A stretch of DNA of 7,337 nucleotides from Oligoflexus sp. (GCA_030151925.1 JASLCY010000173.1:1-7337), one strand, 5' to 3'. Positions 1 to 6,206 are shown, counted from the stretch's first letter. Numbers and translations are program-made. The notes: a model not told the origin generated them from the sequence alone.

Positions 1-35
1 GAGGCCATAGCAGGAAAAGAGAGTTTGCGAACCAT
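1..35 (-). CDS. Start of a leftward gene, cut by the window edge
   Basis: On the minus strand an ATG at 35-33 opens a frame with no stop up to the edge, reading MVRKLSFPAMA and then a partial codon. It is preceded at 7 bases by AGAGG (plus positions 43-47), a credible ribosome-binding site. The same frame also has an ATG at 74-72, which would add MGFVPWFYLRGIL, but no Shine-Dalgarno sequence sits before that codon, so the downstream start is preferred. The short basic beginning followed by small hydrophobic residues could be the start of a signal peptide, but too little is visible to name a product. Only the ribosome-binding site and the open frame support this call; an 11-codon frame can arise by chance. 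Confidence 0.35.
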   Translation of the reverse strand, partial: MVRKLSFPAMA

Positions 36-130
36 AAGGATACCTCTAAGATAAAACCAGGGAACAAAACCCATCGCCGACTGTCTATGTTTCGGCGCTC
101 GGAAAAGTCCTGTGGAGCTGTCCTGAAGCC

Positions 131-168
131 CGGGGAATTAAGCCCCGTAAGCGATGCGCAACACGGGG
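131..168 (+). promoter_or_regulatory. Two mutually exclusive GC-rich stems
   Basis: CGGGG at 131-135 can pair with CCCCG at 143-147 around a 7-base loop. The same CCCCG, extended to CCCCGT (143-148), can instead pair with ACGGGG at 163-168, and an inner GCG/CGC helix (151-153 with 157-159) would stack inside. Both helices use the same strand, so only one can form at a time. Such geometry is typical of switching leaders, but no U-tract follows either stem, so it is not an ordinary terminator/antiterminator pair. Function is inferred only from geometry, and the direction of transcription is unknown. Confidence 0.3.
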
Positions 169-198
169 TATTCGCGTCTATTTCTGGAGTTTTTATTT

Positions 199-255
199 TT
201 GGCTAAAGATTTTTTCAGGTATCTTAAGGTGCAAGTTGCCAAGGGTCCTGCCTGA
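199..255 (+). CDS. Possible 18-residue leader peptide
   Basis: A TTG codon at 199 opens an 18-codon frame ending in TGA at 253-255, reading MAKDFFRYLKVQVAKGPA. GGAG at 186-189 lies 9 bases upstream and could act as ribosome-binding site. The peptide is basic, and no run of one amino acid suggests classical attenuation. It ends just before the GNRA-capped hairpin at 262-289 and 91 bases before the start of the receiver-TPR gene, so it could be a leader ORF. Frames this short with a TTG start are common by chance. Confidence 0.2.
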   Translation: MAKDFFRYLKVQVAKGPA

Positions 256-261
256 GACGAT

Positions 262-289
262 GGATTTCAAGGCCGCAAGGCTTTGATCC
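262..289 (+). promoter_or_regulatory. GNRA-capped hairpin upstream of the receiver-TPR gene
   Basis: Bases 267-274 (TCAAGGCC) pair with 279-286 (GGCTTTGA) to give eight pairs including one G-U, closed by the tetraloop GCAA. After a two-base bulge (265-266) the helix continues with GGA (262-264) and TCC (287-289). No U-tract follows, so it does not look like a terminator. It ends 57 bases before the TTG start and would lie in the 5' leader of that transcript. GNRA loops often make tertiary contacts or protein contacts; any such role here is inference. Confidence 0.45.
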
Positions 290-346
290 CTAAGGATTAA
301 TGACGAAGATGTCACGTAGATGAACGAATGAAGCGCGGAGCAACCT

Positions 347-2431
347 TTGGAACCGAAACTCAGCGGGGCGATCCTCGATAAGAATATAGGCGTGGTCATC
401 GTGGAAAATACGATGTCCATCGCGAGCACGATAAGGAGAGCGTTAGTCGAGAGCGGCTACGTGAACGTCTTCATTGCCCATTCAGTGCAGGACGCCCTCA
501 ACACTCTCCAGAACAACAGCATCGGCTGGATCTTCTCCTCCGTCTTCGAGGGGGAGCGGCTCAACGTCTGGCATCTGCTCAGGCTGCCGCTTGAATTCCA
601 GGCGCACGAGCAGATCATGGTCTCGGTGCTCGTGAACGCCGACCAGAAAGGGTATTACGACGATTACTTTGCCTTCGGGGCGCTCTCCGTCCACGATAGG
701 CAGTTGACCTTCAACAGCTTCCTCGTCGAGATCGTGGCCCTCACCCAGAGGCTGCAGGACTTCCCCCAGCTCCCCGCCGCCGTCGGAGCCGACGTGCGCG
801 AGCGTATGATCGCGGCCTCGCGCTGGGACGATCTCGAGAAACTCGAGCTCGAGCTCTTGGATAAAGTGGACGATTCGCCCGCGCAGAAGCTTCGGGTCAT
901 CGAAGCCCAGCTGAAGGCGGACAGCAAGATCGAAGCGATGATGCGAATGAAGCAGGCGGCGCAGGCCCATCCTGAAATCGCTGACGATCTTCGTCAACTG
1001 AGTCAGCGATTTCTGGGTACGAGTGATCTCCAAGGCTTTCGCGGGAACGTCCCCGTGCGCAGCGTGCTGATCGTCGATCCGGACGCGGCGCAGCAGAAGC
1101 AGGTCGCCACGATCTTCAAGGAGATCGGCGCGGATAGGATCATCACGTGCTCCACGCTCGAAGAGGGCTGCGCGGCCCTGCACGAAAACAAGTTCGACCT
1201 GATCGTGACGGAGTGGAAGCTCGGCAAATTCGAGGGCCACGCCTTCATCCAGCACGTGCGGCAGCACGATCACGAGAAAGAGCCGGTGATCATCTACTCG
1301 TCGCTGGTCAAACCCGAGGACATGCCTTTGATCGATGAGCTCAAAGGCGTCTTCATCATCCTAAAGTCGAGCCAGAAGAAGTTCTTCCTGCAATCCCTCA
1401 ACGAGTCCCTGCAGCGCTGGAACTTCCCGCAGGAAGCGGGCGATGTCGAAGCCAAGATCATGAACGACCTCAGCGCCGGGAAGAACGAGCAGGCGAAGCT
1501 CCTCAACCAGGGCTTCCAGGCCAACCCCAAGGTCGATAAACAGCGCAAGGAATACATCAGGGCGCTCTTCGCTTTCCACGAGGGCGAATGGCAGGAGGCC
1601 AAGGACATCATCATGGCGAGCGCCAAGCAGGGCGTGCCCTCGCACAGGCAGATCTCCCTGCTCGGCAAGATCTTTCTGCGGCTCGGCGAACCCGAGAACG
1701 CGATGCGTTTCCTCGAGCAGGCGAACCAGATGGTGCCGGGCAATATCGATAGGCTCTGCATGCTCGCCGACGCCTCGGCCGAGGTCGGGCGTCCCGATCA
1801 TGCGCTCGCCGTGGCCACCGAGGCTCGTAAGATAGGCGGCGATATCGGAGTCGTGCAGAGCACCTTCGCGAAACACGCGGTGGCGGCCGGCAAGATCGAG
1901 GAGGCGTCCGATCTCCTCGACGACGAGGGCGTGGCGCGCGATATGGTCGGCTTCATGAACAACCTCGGCATCGCCCATGCCGCGGCGATGCGTTGGGAGG
2001 AAAGCGCCCGCTCCTATAAGGACGCGCTCAAGGCGCTGGAAGGGCGCCACCCGCAGCTGGAAGTCATCATCAATTACAATCTGGCTTTGAGTTATGCGCG
2101 GCAGAACCGGCTGAAAGAGTCGAAGGAGATCCTCGCCAAAGTCCAGGCCGCCGGAGAATCCTTGGTGCAGAAGAAGGCGGCCGATCTCTCGGAGCGCGTG
2201 GAGAAGGCCATCGCCTCCAAGCAGCCTCTGGTGCTGAAGGAAGCGAACCGGGAAGAAGCGGCACCTCGCCTCAAGATGAGCGTCTCCATCCAGCAGCAGC
2301 TGAATTACGATGGACGCGCGCAGGTCGAATCCCACGGCCTCTTCAAGATCCTGGAGCCGGATTTCCGTACGCCCGGCCTCGACCTGCAATCCGAGTTCCC
2401 CAAGAATATGAGCAAAAAAACCGGCGGATGA
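347..2431 (+). CDS. Double receiver-like domain protein with TPR tail
   Basis: This encodes a probable cytoplasmic signalling scaffold of 694 residues with no signal peptide or membrane segment. A first receiver-like fold spans about residues 14-135 and a second about 237-358, joined by a charged helical linker (about 145-225). A TPR-type helical array follows at roughly 367-615, then a short unstructured-looking tail. Receiver domains normally accept phosphate on an Asp at the end of strand 3. The aligned residue is Ser65 in the first domain (SVFEG context) and Glu289 in the second (DLIVTEWKLG). The acidic pair is Glu20-Asn21 in the first domain, while the second keeps Asp244 and Asp246; the conserved lysine is kept only in the second (Lys340). 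The TTG start is chosen because GGAG (337-340) sits 6 bases upstream, the frame is closed by TGA at 329-331, and the next in-frame ATG (413) would remove the first strand. REC-TPR proteins such as VieB act by binding partners; a similar role here is inferred. Its stop lies 9 bases from that of the convergent lipoprotein gene. Confidence 0.85.
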   Translation: MEPKLSGAILDKNIGVVIVENTMSIASTIRRALVESGYVNVFIAHSVQDALNTLQNNSIGWIFSSVFEGERLNVWHLLRLPLEFQAHEQIMVSVLVNADQKGYYDDYFAFGALSVHDRQLTFNSFLVEIVALTQRLQDFPQLPAAVGADVRERMIAASRWDDLEKLELELLDKVDDSPAQKLRVIEAQLKADSKIEAMMRMKQAAQAHPEIADDLRQLSQRFLGTSDLQGFRGNVPVRSVLIVDPDAAQQKQVATIFKEIGADRIITCSTLEEGCAALHENKFDLIVTEWKLGKFEGHAFIQHVRQHDHEKEPVIIYSSLVKPEDMPLIDELKGVFIILKSSQKKFFLQSLNESLQRWNFPQEAGDVEAKIMNDLSAGKNEQAKLLNQGFQANPKVDKQRKEYIRALFAFHEGEWQEAKDIIMASAKQGVPSHRQISLLGKIFLRLGEPENAMRFLEQANQMVPGNIDRLCMLADASAEVGRPDHALAVATEARKIGGDIGVVQSTFAKHAVAAGKIEEASDLLDDEGVARDMVGFMNNLGIAHAAAMRWEESARSYKDALKALEGRHPQLEVIINYNLALSYARQNRLKESKEILAKVQAAGESLVQKKAADLSERVEKAIASKQPLVLKEANREEAAPRLKMSVSIQQQLNYDGRAQVESHGLFKILEPDFRTPGLDLQSEFPKNMSKKTGG

Positions 2432-2440
2432 TAGGCTGGG

Positions 2441-3241
2441 TTATTCCGAATAGATGTTGATCTTGCGGATGTTCTTCGTCGACTTCAGGTTGATGCCGCC
2501 GACGAAGAAGTCGTCGTATTCGTCCTTGGTCGGATCGGGCGCCTGGCCGGGCACTTTCGTGTGCCCGTAGACGTTCTTGGCTTCGATCACGACGGAGTAA
2601 GTGCCCTTGTTCAGAGTGAAGGGCTCGTAAGGCGCCCAGGCCTTGCTTTTCTGATCGGCCTCGCTGAGTTTAGGCAGGGATTTTTCGGCGAGCACCACGG
2701 CTTTCGATTGATTCTCTATCAGTCGGAAGACGTCCTTGCTCGTATTGTCGATGCCGCAGAGGCGGCTGATCGAGAGATCGATCTGCGTCGCGTCCTCGAG
2801 CACCTCGAATTCATAGTAGAAGGTCGTGCCCGCGAGGGTCGCCATCGTGCTGACGCCGACGCAGGTGCTGCTGGAGTCGGTGCCGGAGTAGCCGTCGCCC
2901 ACCCGATAATTCTCGCTGGGGGCGAACTCGAGCGAGAGGCTGCCGACGTCCGTGACCGCGGTTCCCGTCATGCCGGAAGCATCGGTGCTCTTATCCATCG
3001 TCTGGCCGCCGCCGTTCGTCATCGATTGTTTATCGTCGCCAGGCATCGACGCGCTCATCGAATCGCCTGAAGAGGCCGTCTGGGTCGCGATGGTGGAGCT
3101 GGGATCACTCGAAGTTGCGACCTGATCGGCCGCAGCTGCTTCCGGCAGGGCCGGGCCGGCGTTGAAAGAGGTGTCATGGCATGCGATCACGACCTGAAGG
3201 CTGGTTAAGCCGAAGGCTATGAGAAGTTTCGTGGCACGCAT
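2441..3241 (-). CDS. Predicted lipoprotein with Ser/Thr-rich linker and C-terminal beta domain
   Basis: No named family was recognised. The 266-residue product starts with a lipoprotein signal peptide: basic MRATK, a hydrophobic stretch, then the lipobox VIAC with Cys21 as the expected lipid-modified residue. Residues 22-100 are low-complexity and rich in Ser, Thr, Ala, Gly and Met, suggesting a flexible tether. Residues about 101-266 look like a compact beta-rich domain with two cysteines (Cys127 and Cys162) that could form a disulfide. The segment near 208-221 (FTLNKGTYSVVIEA) resembles strands of beta-sandwich domains. The start at 3241 is preferred over an ATG at 3274 because AGGAG (3248-3252) lies 6 bases upstream and the lipoprotein signal then begins cleanly. 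A second lipoprotein gene lies 83 bases upstream on the same strand, so the two may be co-transcribed. Localisation is well supported; function is unknown. Confidence 0.8.
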   Translation of the reverse strand: MRATKLLIAFGLTSLQVVIACHDTSFNAGPALPEAAAADQVATSSDPSSTIATQTASSGDSMSASMPGDDKQSMTNGGGQTMDKSTDASGMTGTAVTDVGSLSLEFAPSENYRVGDGYSGTDSSSTCVGVSTMATLAGTTFYYEFEVLEDATQIDLSISRLCGIDNTSKDVFRLIENQSKAVVLAEKSLPKLSEADQKSKAWAPYEPFTLNKGTYSVVIEAKNVYGHTKVPGQAPDPTKDEYDDFFVGGINLKSTKNIRKINIYSE

Positions 3242-3324
3242 AGGACTCTCCTGGAGTATAGAACCAATATACATCTCTACTCATCGGTTCCGGAGAGGAG
3301 GACTTAACTTTTAATCAACTCCCG

Positions 3325-3849
3325 TCACTTCTTCTTCGCGACGCTGAGTTTACGGTAGACGACCGTGGTCTGGTCGTTGCGGTAGAAGTGCACGTTCACG
3401 TTCGTATCGTCGACCGTGCATTCGTAGATCGTCATATCCTTGGCCTTCGTCGCCAGGTAATCGAGGAACGGCTCTAGGGTCGAAGGATCGAGCTGGGCTT
3501 TGAAATTATCGTCCACCGTGCAGGGGAAGGGGGCGAGGGCGGTGTCGGTGCAGGCTTGGGCGCCGATATCGTAGAACTTGCCCGTCGCTTCGCAGGTGAT
3601 CACGTTATTGCGCAAGGCGAGCGGCAGGCCGCCGAGCCTCGGATCGCTCGCGCCTGGATCGGCCGGCGTTTCAGCCGTCGCGCCTTGTGCGGTGCCGGTC
3701 GAGGCGCCGGCTCCCGTCTGAGGCTGAGCGTCGCCGGAACCCGTACCGCCGCTGGCCGGTGAAGAAGCCTCGGGCACGACGGGGCCCTTGCCGGCGCCGC
3801 AGGCAGCCAGGACAAGGACCAAAGATGATGTAAGGACATGGCGACGCAT
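3325..3849 (-). CDS. Small predicted lipoprotein with four cysteines
   Basis: No named family was recognised. The 174-residue product begins MRRHVLTSSLVLVLAAC, a textbook lipoprotein signal with lipobox LAAC and Cys17 as the lipidation site. Residues 18-70 form a Gly/Ala/Ser/Thr/Pro-rich linker. The folded part (about 71-171) has four cysteines at 86, 100, 110 and 144, an even number compatible with two disulfides in the periplasm or at the cell surface. The pentapeptide CTVDD occurs twice (110-114 and 144-148), hinting at a small internal duplication. The protein ends in three lysines. The start at 3849 is chosen because GGAGGA (3856-3861) lies 6 bases upstream. An in-frame ATG at 4032 would add 61 residues with no signal-like character and would overlap the start of the divergent oxygenase gene. 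It lies upstream of the other lipoprotein gene on the same strand; a shared envelope role is only inferred. Confidence 0.78.
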   Translation of the reverse strand: MRRHVLTSSLVLVLAACGAGKGPVVPEASSPASGGTGSGDAQPQTGAGASTGTAQGATAETPADPGASDPRLGGLPLALRNNVITCEATGKFYDIGAQACTDTALAPFPCTVDDNFKAQLDPSTLEPFLDYLATKAKDMTIYECTVDDTNVNVHFYRNDQTTVVYRKLSVAKKK

Positions 3850-4030
3850 AAATCTTCCTCCGCGTCCCTTTTCGGTCGTTTGCCGGCCGCACCCGAGCGC
3901 TTTATTGTAACCGGCGAGACCCATTGCCTCTTTTTGCAGCTTAAATAACCTGATTTTCCAGACGACGGCGAAAGGTTGAACCTTCCTCTTATTCATGCGA
4001 CTCTTAGGGCCACTTTTGGGGAGATTTCGC
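3850..4030. promoter_or_regulatory. Divergent promoter region between lipoprotein and roxA-like gene
   Basis: These 181 bases separate two divergent starts, each with its own strong ribosome-binding site: GGAGGA at 3856-3861 for the leftward gene and GGGGAG at 4018-4023 for the rightward gene. Promoters for both must lie here. The best box seen is TACAAT on the minus strand (plus positions 3904-3909), a good -10 match for the lipoprotein gene, but no convincing -35 lies 16-18 bases away. No clear sigma-70 pair was found for the rightward gene. No terminator-like hairpin is present. Confidence 0.5.
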
Positions 4031-5203
4031 ATGGTTGAGACGCGCTCGGTGCTGGGACCTTTTCAGGAACGGTTTCTGGAGGAGTATTGGCAGAAGAAGC
4101 CTCTGCTCGTCCGCGGCGCTTTCCCGGGCGGCCTGGACGCGATCGATCCCGATTCGCTCGCCGGCCTGAGTTTCGAAGAAGGCATCGACTCGCGCATCGT
4201 CGTGGAAAAGGGCGCTCATCCGTGGCAGACCTTTCATGGGCCCTTCGACGAGAAATTCCTGCGTAAGCTGCCGAAGACGCATTGGACCCTGCTCGTGCAG
4301 GCCGTCGATCGCCACGTCGCGGCGGTTTCCGCGCTGCGGCCTTTCTTCTCCTTCATCCCGAACTGGCGACTCGACGACATCATGATCTCCTATGCCGTGG
4401 ACCAGGGCAGCGTCGGGCCGCATACCGATAACTACGACGTCTTCCTCATCCAGGGCCTGGGCCGCCGCCGCTGGGAATACGGCGCTCGGAAGATCGACGA
4501 GCCGGTGTTCGTCGAAGGCCTCGATATGAAGATCCTCGAAACGTTCCAGGCCGAGGAGAATGCGATCCTCGAACCGGGCGACATGCTGTATCTGCCGCCG
4601 GGATTCGCGCATCACGGCACGGCGCTGGGCGAATGCCTTACGTATTCCATAGGCTTTCGCGCGCCGACGCAGATCGAGCTGCTCGCGTCCTTCGCGCAGT
4701 TCCTGCAAGCGGCCGAGGTCAAGGAGCGTTTTTACACCGACTCGGAGCTTCGGAGCGAAAGGGATCCCGGCCTTATCCATGACGCCGAGCTCGAGCGCCT
4801 GCGCCGCATGATGAAGGAGGCGATCGAGGACGAGCGGGTCTATCGCCGCTGGATAGGCGCTTTCCTGACCGAACCGCGCAACTTCCACGAACCTTCCGAA
4901 GGCAAGCTGCAGGCGAAGGATTGGGCGGCTTTCCTCGATGGCGAGGAAGCGCTCGAAAAAGTCGAAGGCGGGCGCTTCGCCTACCACACGACCGAGACGG
5001 AGATCTTCCTCGCGGTCGAGGGCGAGACCCTGGTGGTCGCGCCCGGCCTCCTGCCGCTGGTCAAACTCCTTTGCGAAGCCGAGATCTATCCGATCGCTCA
5101 GCTCGAAGCGTTCCAAGGCGCTCCGGGCTACGATGAGCTCATGAGCCACCTCTGGAACCAGGGTTTCCTCCGCCTGCCTTACGAGGACGTGGACGAGGAA
5201 TAA
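4031..5203 (+). CDS. roxA: RoxA/YcfD-type cupin-JmjC ribosomal protein L16 arginine hydroxylase
   Basis: This is a 2-oxoglutarate- and Fe(II)-dependent oxygenase of the cupin_4/JmjC group. The E. coli member RoxA (YcfD) hydroxylates an arginine of ribosomal protein L16 (Arg81) in the cytoplasm. The 390-residue length is close to that of the E. coli protein. The iron-binding facial triad is intact: His131 and Asp133 in GPHTDNYDVF, and His194 in LPPGFAHHG. Arg146 in GLGRRRW aligns with the arginine that binds 2-oxoglutarate. Other family signatures seen are EEYWQKKPLLVRG (17-29), GLSFEEGIDSR (45-55), WTLLVQAVD (85-93), WRLDDIMISYAV (112-123) and YSIGFRAP (205-212). The C-terminal third (about 325-390) fits the family's winged-helix-like domain. 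The start at 4031 is chosen over an ATG at 3995 because GGGGAG lies 7 bases upstream and because homologues begin close to the FLE..W motif. The exact L16 target residue in this organism is inferred. Confidence 0.93.
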   Translation: MVETRSVLGPFQERFLEEYWQKKPLLVRGAFPGGLDAIDPDSLAGLSFEEGIDSRIVVEKGAHPWQTFHGPFDEKFLRKLPKTHWTLLVQAVDRHVAAVSALRPFFSFIPNWRLDDIMISYAVDQGSVGPHTDNYDVFLIQGLGRRRWEYGARKIDEPVFVEGLDMKILETFQAEENAILEPGDMLYLPPGFAHHGTALGECLTYSIGFRAPTQIELLASFAQFLQAAEVKERFYTDSELRSERDPGLIHDAELERLRRMMKEAIEDERVYRRWIGAFLTEPRNFHEPSEGKLQAKDWAAFLDGEEALEKVEGGRFAYHTTETEIFLAVEGETLVVAPGLLPLVKLLCEAEIYPIAQLEAFQGAPGYDELMSHLWNQGFLRLPYEDVDEE

Positions 5204-5222
5204 AAGGCCTCCGCCGCCAACG

Positions 5223-5252
5223 AAAAAACCCGAGCGGGCTGCGCTCGGGTTT
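5223..5252. terminator. Bidirectional intrinsic terminator
   Basis: Bases 5226-5235 (AAACCCGAGC) pair perfectly with 5243-5252 (GCTCGGGTTT) around a 7-base loop, giving a 10-bp stem. Read leftward, the stem is followed by six U residues from the A-tract 5223-5228, a textbook terminator for the gene ending at 5286. Read rightward, only three U residues adjoin the stem before a C, so termination of the roxA-like transcript (stop at 5203) is plausible but weaker. Its place between two convergent genes supports use in both directions. Confidence 0.9.
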
Positions 5253-5285
5253 CAAGTAGGTTTTCTCTATACGTTCACAAGGTCC

Positions 5286-6206
5286 TTAGAAATCTTTCTG
5301 CAGCGTGAGGAACATGGTCTTCTCACGGTTCGGCAGCATGCCGAGGTCGAACTTCCACGAGGTATCGGGGCGGTAGCTGTCTTCCTGCGTGCCCATCGAA
5401 GCGTAGCGGGTGTCGCCTTCATCGTCGACGCTCGCGCTCTTCTTCGAGGTGTGGAACGGATCGAGGATGGCGTCGACCACGCTGAGCGCATAGGCGCCGA
5501 CGAAGAGGCCGAGGGCCATCGTCGCTTCGCTGTTGGCTTTTTTCACGAAGGCGTCGTTGTCGCTCAGGAACTGGAGGAACTCCTCTTTATCCGTCGCGTC
5601 GTTCGCTTCCGCGTCGGCGATCACCGACTTCGCGTCTTTATCCGCGTCGGAGGCCGCTTGCTTGCGGTTGAGATAGAGGAGGAGGCCGCCGGCCTGCGCG
5701 CCGCCGAAGACGACGGCCGAAACCGTCTTGCCCTGCATGTAGCTGTTCAGGCCGAAGGGGAGGTAGTTCTTGATGTTGCCGGCTGAGTGGTCGGCGTTGC
5801 CGCGGCTCTTCTTCGTGAGTTTATCCGAAGAGCTGCCGCCGCCGTCCGAGACGGTCGTGCCCGCTTTCTTCTGGGCTGCGGCGAAGGCCTTGGCGACCTT
5901 CTTATCGCTCTCGACCTCGGCCGGGAGCGAGACGTTCGGATCGAGCTTGAGCGCCTTGACGAATTTCGCCTTGCCCTTACCGGCTTTGCCGGCCTTGATG
6001 GTGGCGGCGCCGATCATCACGTACATTCTCGCCTTCCTGCTCTTATCCTTTACTTTCTTTACACCCTTGCTGAGCAGCTTCGCAGCATTTGCGTAATCCC
6101 CGGAGCTGAATGCCGACTTGCCCTCGTCGAGAGGGGAAGCCATGAGCTGGCTCTGGAAGAGCATCAGGCTCAGCAAGCAGAGGATCAAACGTGTGAACAT
6201 TTTCAT
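5286..6206 (-). CDS. Exported TPR protein with two hydrophobic segments (DUF5683-like)
   Basis: The product has 306 residues. It starts with a Sec-type signal peptide (MKMFTRLILCLLSLMLFQSQLMA, likely cut after Ala23). Residues about 26-90 resemble one or two TPR units (GKSAFSSGDYANAAKLL) and carry an unusually lysine-rich helix (71-87). A Gly/Ser linker follows (about 116-145). Then come a motif like those of DUF5683 proteins (NYLPFGLNSYMQGK, 147-160) leading into a hydrophobic segment (161-179), a charged helical stretch (181-228), and a second hydrophobic segment (231-248) ending in a VVDAIL-like motif. The C-terminus finishes with beta-like residues and a terminal Phe, as in many outer-membrane proteins. 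Location at the envelope is likely; the biochemical role is unknown and the family assignment is from memory of motif style. The start at 6206 gives an intact signal peptide, but the Shine-Dalgarno sequence before it is weak (GAG close to the ATG). It is transcribed alone towards the terminator at 5223-5252. Confidence 0.82.
   Translation of the reverse strand: MKMFTRLILCLLSLMLFQSQLMASPLDEGKSAFSSGDYANAAKLLSKGVKKVKDKSRKARMYVMIGAATIKAGKAGKGKAKFVKALKLDPNVSLPAEVESDKKVAKAFAAAQKKAGTTVSDGGGSSSDKLTKKSRGNADHSAGNIKNYLPFGLNSYMQGKTVSAVVFGGAQAGGLLLYLNRKQAASDADKDAKSVIADAEANDATDKEEFLQFLSDNDAFVKKANSEATMALGLFVGAYALSVVDAILDPFHTSKKSASVDDEGDTRYASMGTQEDSYRPDTSWKFDLGMLPNREKTMFLTLQKDF

Larger units (their letters stand above)
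36..346. promoter_or_regulatory. Divergent intergenic region / structured leader
   Basis: This roughly 310-base stretch lies between the probable leftward gene start at 35 and the receiver-TPR gene at 347. No full-size gene was found in it. It holds several inverted repeats: CGCCGA (75-80) with TCGGCG (92-97); CGGGG (131-135) with CCCCG (143-147); CCCCGT (143-148) with ACGGGG (163-168); and a GNRA-capped hairpin at 262-289. It also holds an 18-codon ORF at 199-255. One possible sigma-70-like pair facing right is TTGCGA (25-30) and TAAGAT (47-52) with a 16-base spacer. It matches the consensus in only 4 of 6 bases in each box and overlaps the presumed leftward gene start, so it is weak. It was compared by eye with tmRNA, 6S, SRP and RNase P RNAs and does not resemble them. 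Confidence 0.45.

Noticed and set aside
3..203. Plus-strand open frame that could be the 3' end of an upstream gene
   Set aside because: It has codon use unlike the real genes, no recognisable protein motif, and overlaps the hairpins and a better-supported leftward start with ribosome-binding site.
36..346. Known structured RNA (tmRNA, 6S, RNase P, SRP, c-di-GMP riboswitch)
   Set aside because: Hairpins are present but none of the hallmark conserved sequences of these families could be found by eye.
482..1273. Long minus-strand open frame opposite the receiver-TPR gene (also 1361-2389 minus)
   Set aside because: These are shadows of the real gene's GC-rich codon pattern; translations are Arg/Leu/Glu/His-rich without motifs, and the plus-strand protein has clear domains.
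2414..2443. Intrinsic terminator for the leftward lipoprotein gene
   Set aside because: A T7 tract is present on the minus strand, but the stem before it needs an A-C mismatch within five pairs, too weak to call.
4004..5149. Long minus-strand open frame opposite the roxA-like gene
   Set aside because: The plus strand encodes a complete oxygenase with its full active site; the antisense translation has no family features.
5451..5786. Plus-strand open frames within the exported TPR gene (also 5770-6096 and 5787-6272)
   Set aside because: They lie opposite a gene with signal peptide and coherent domains, and are explained as antisense shadows.
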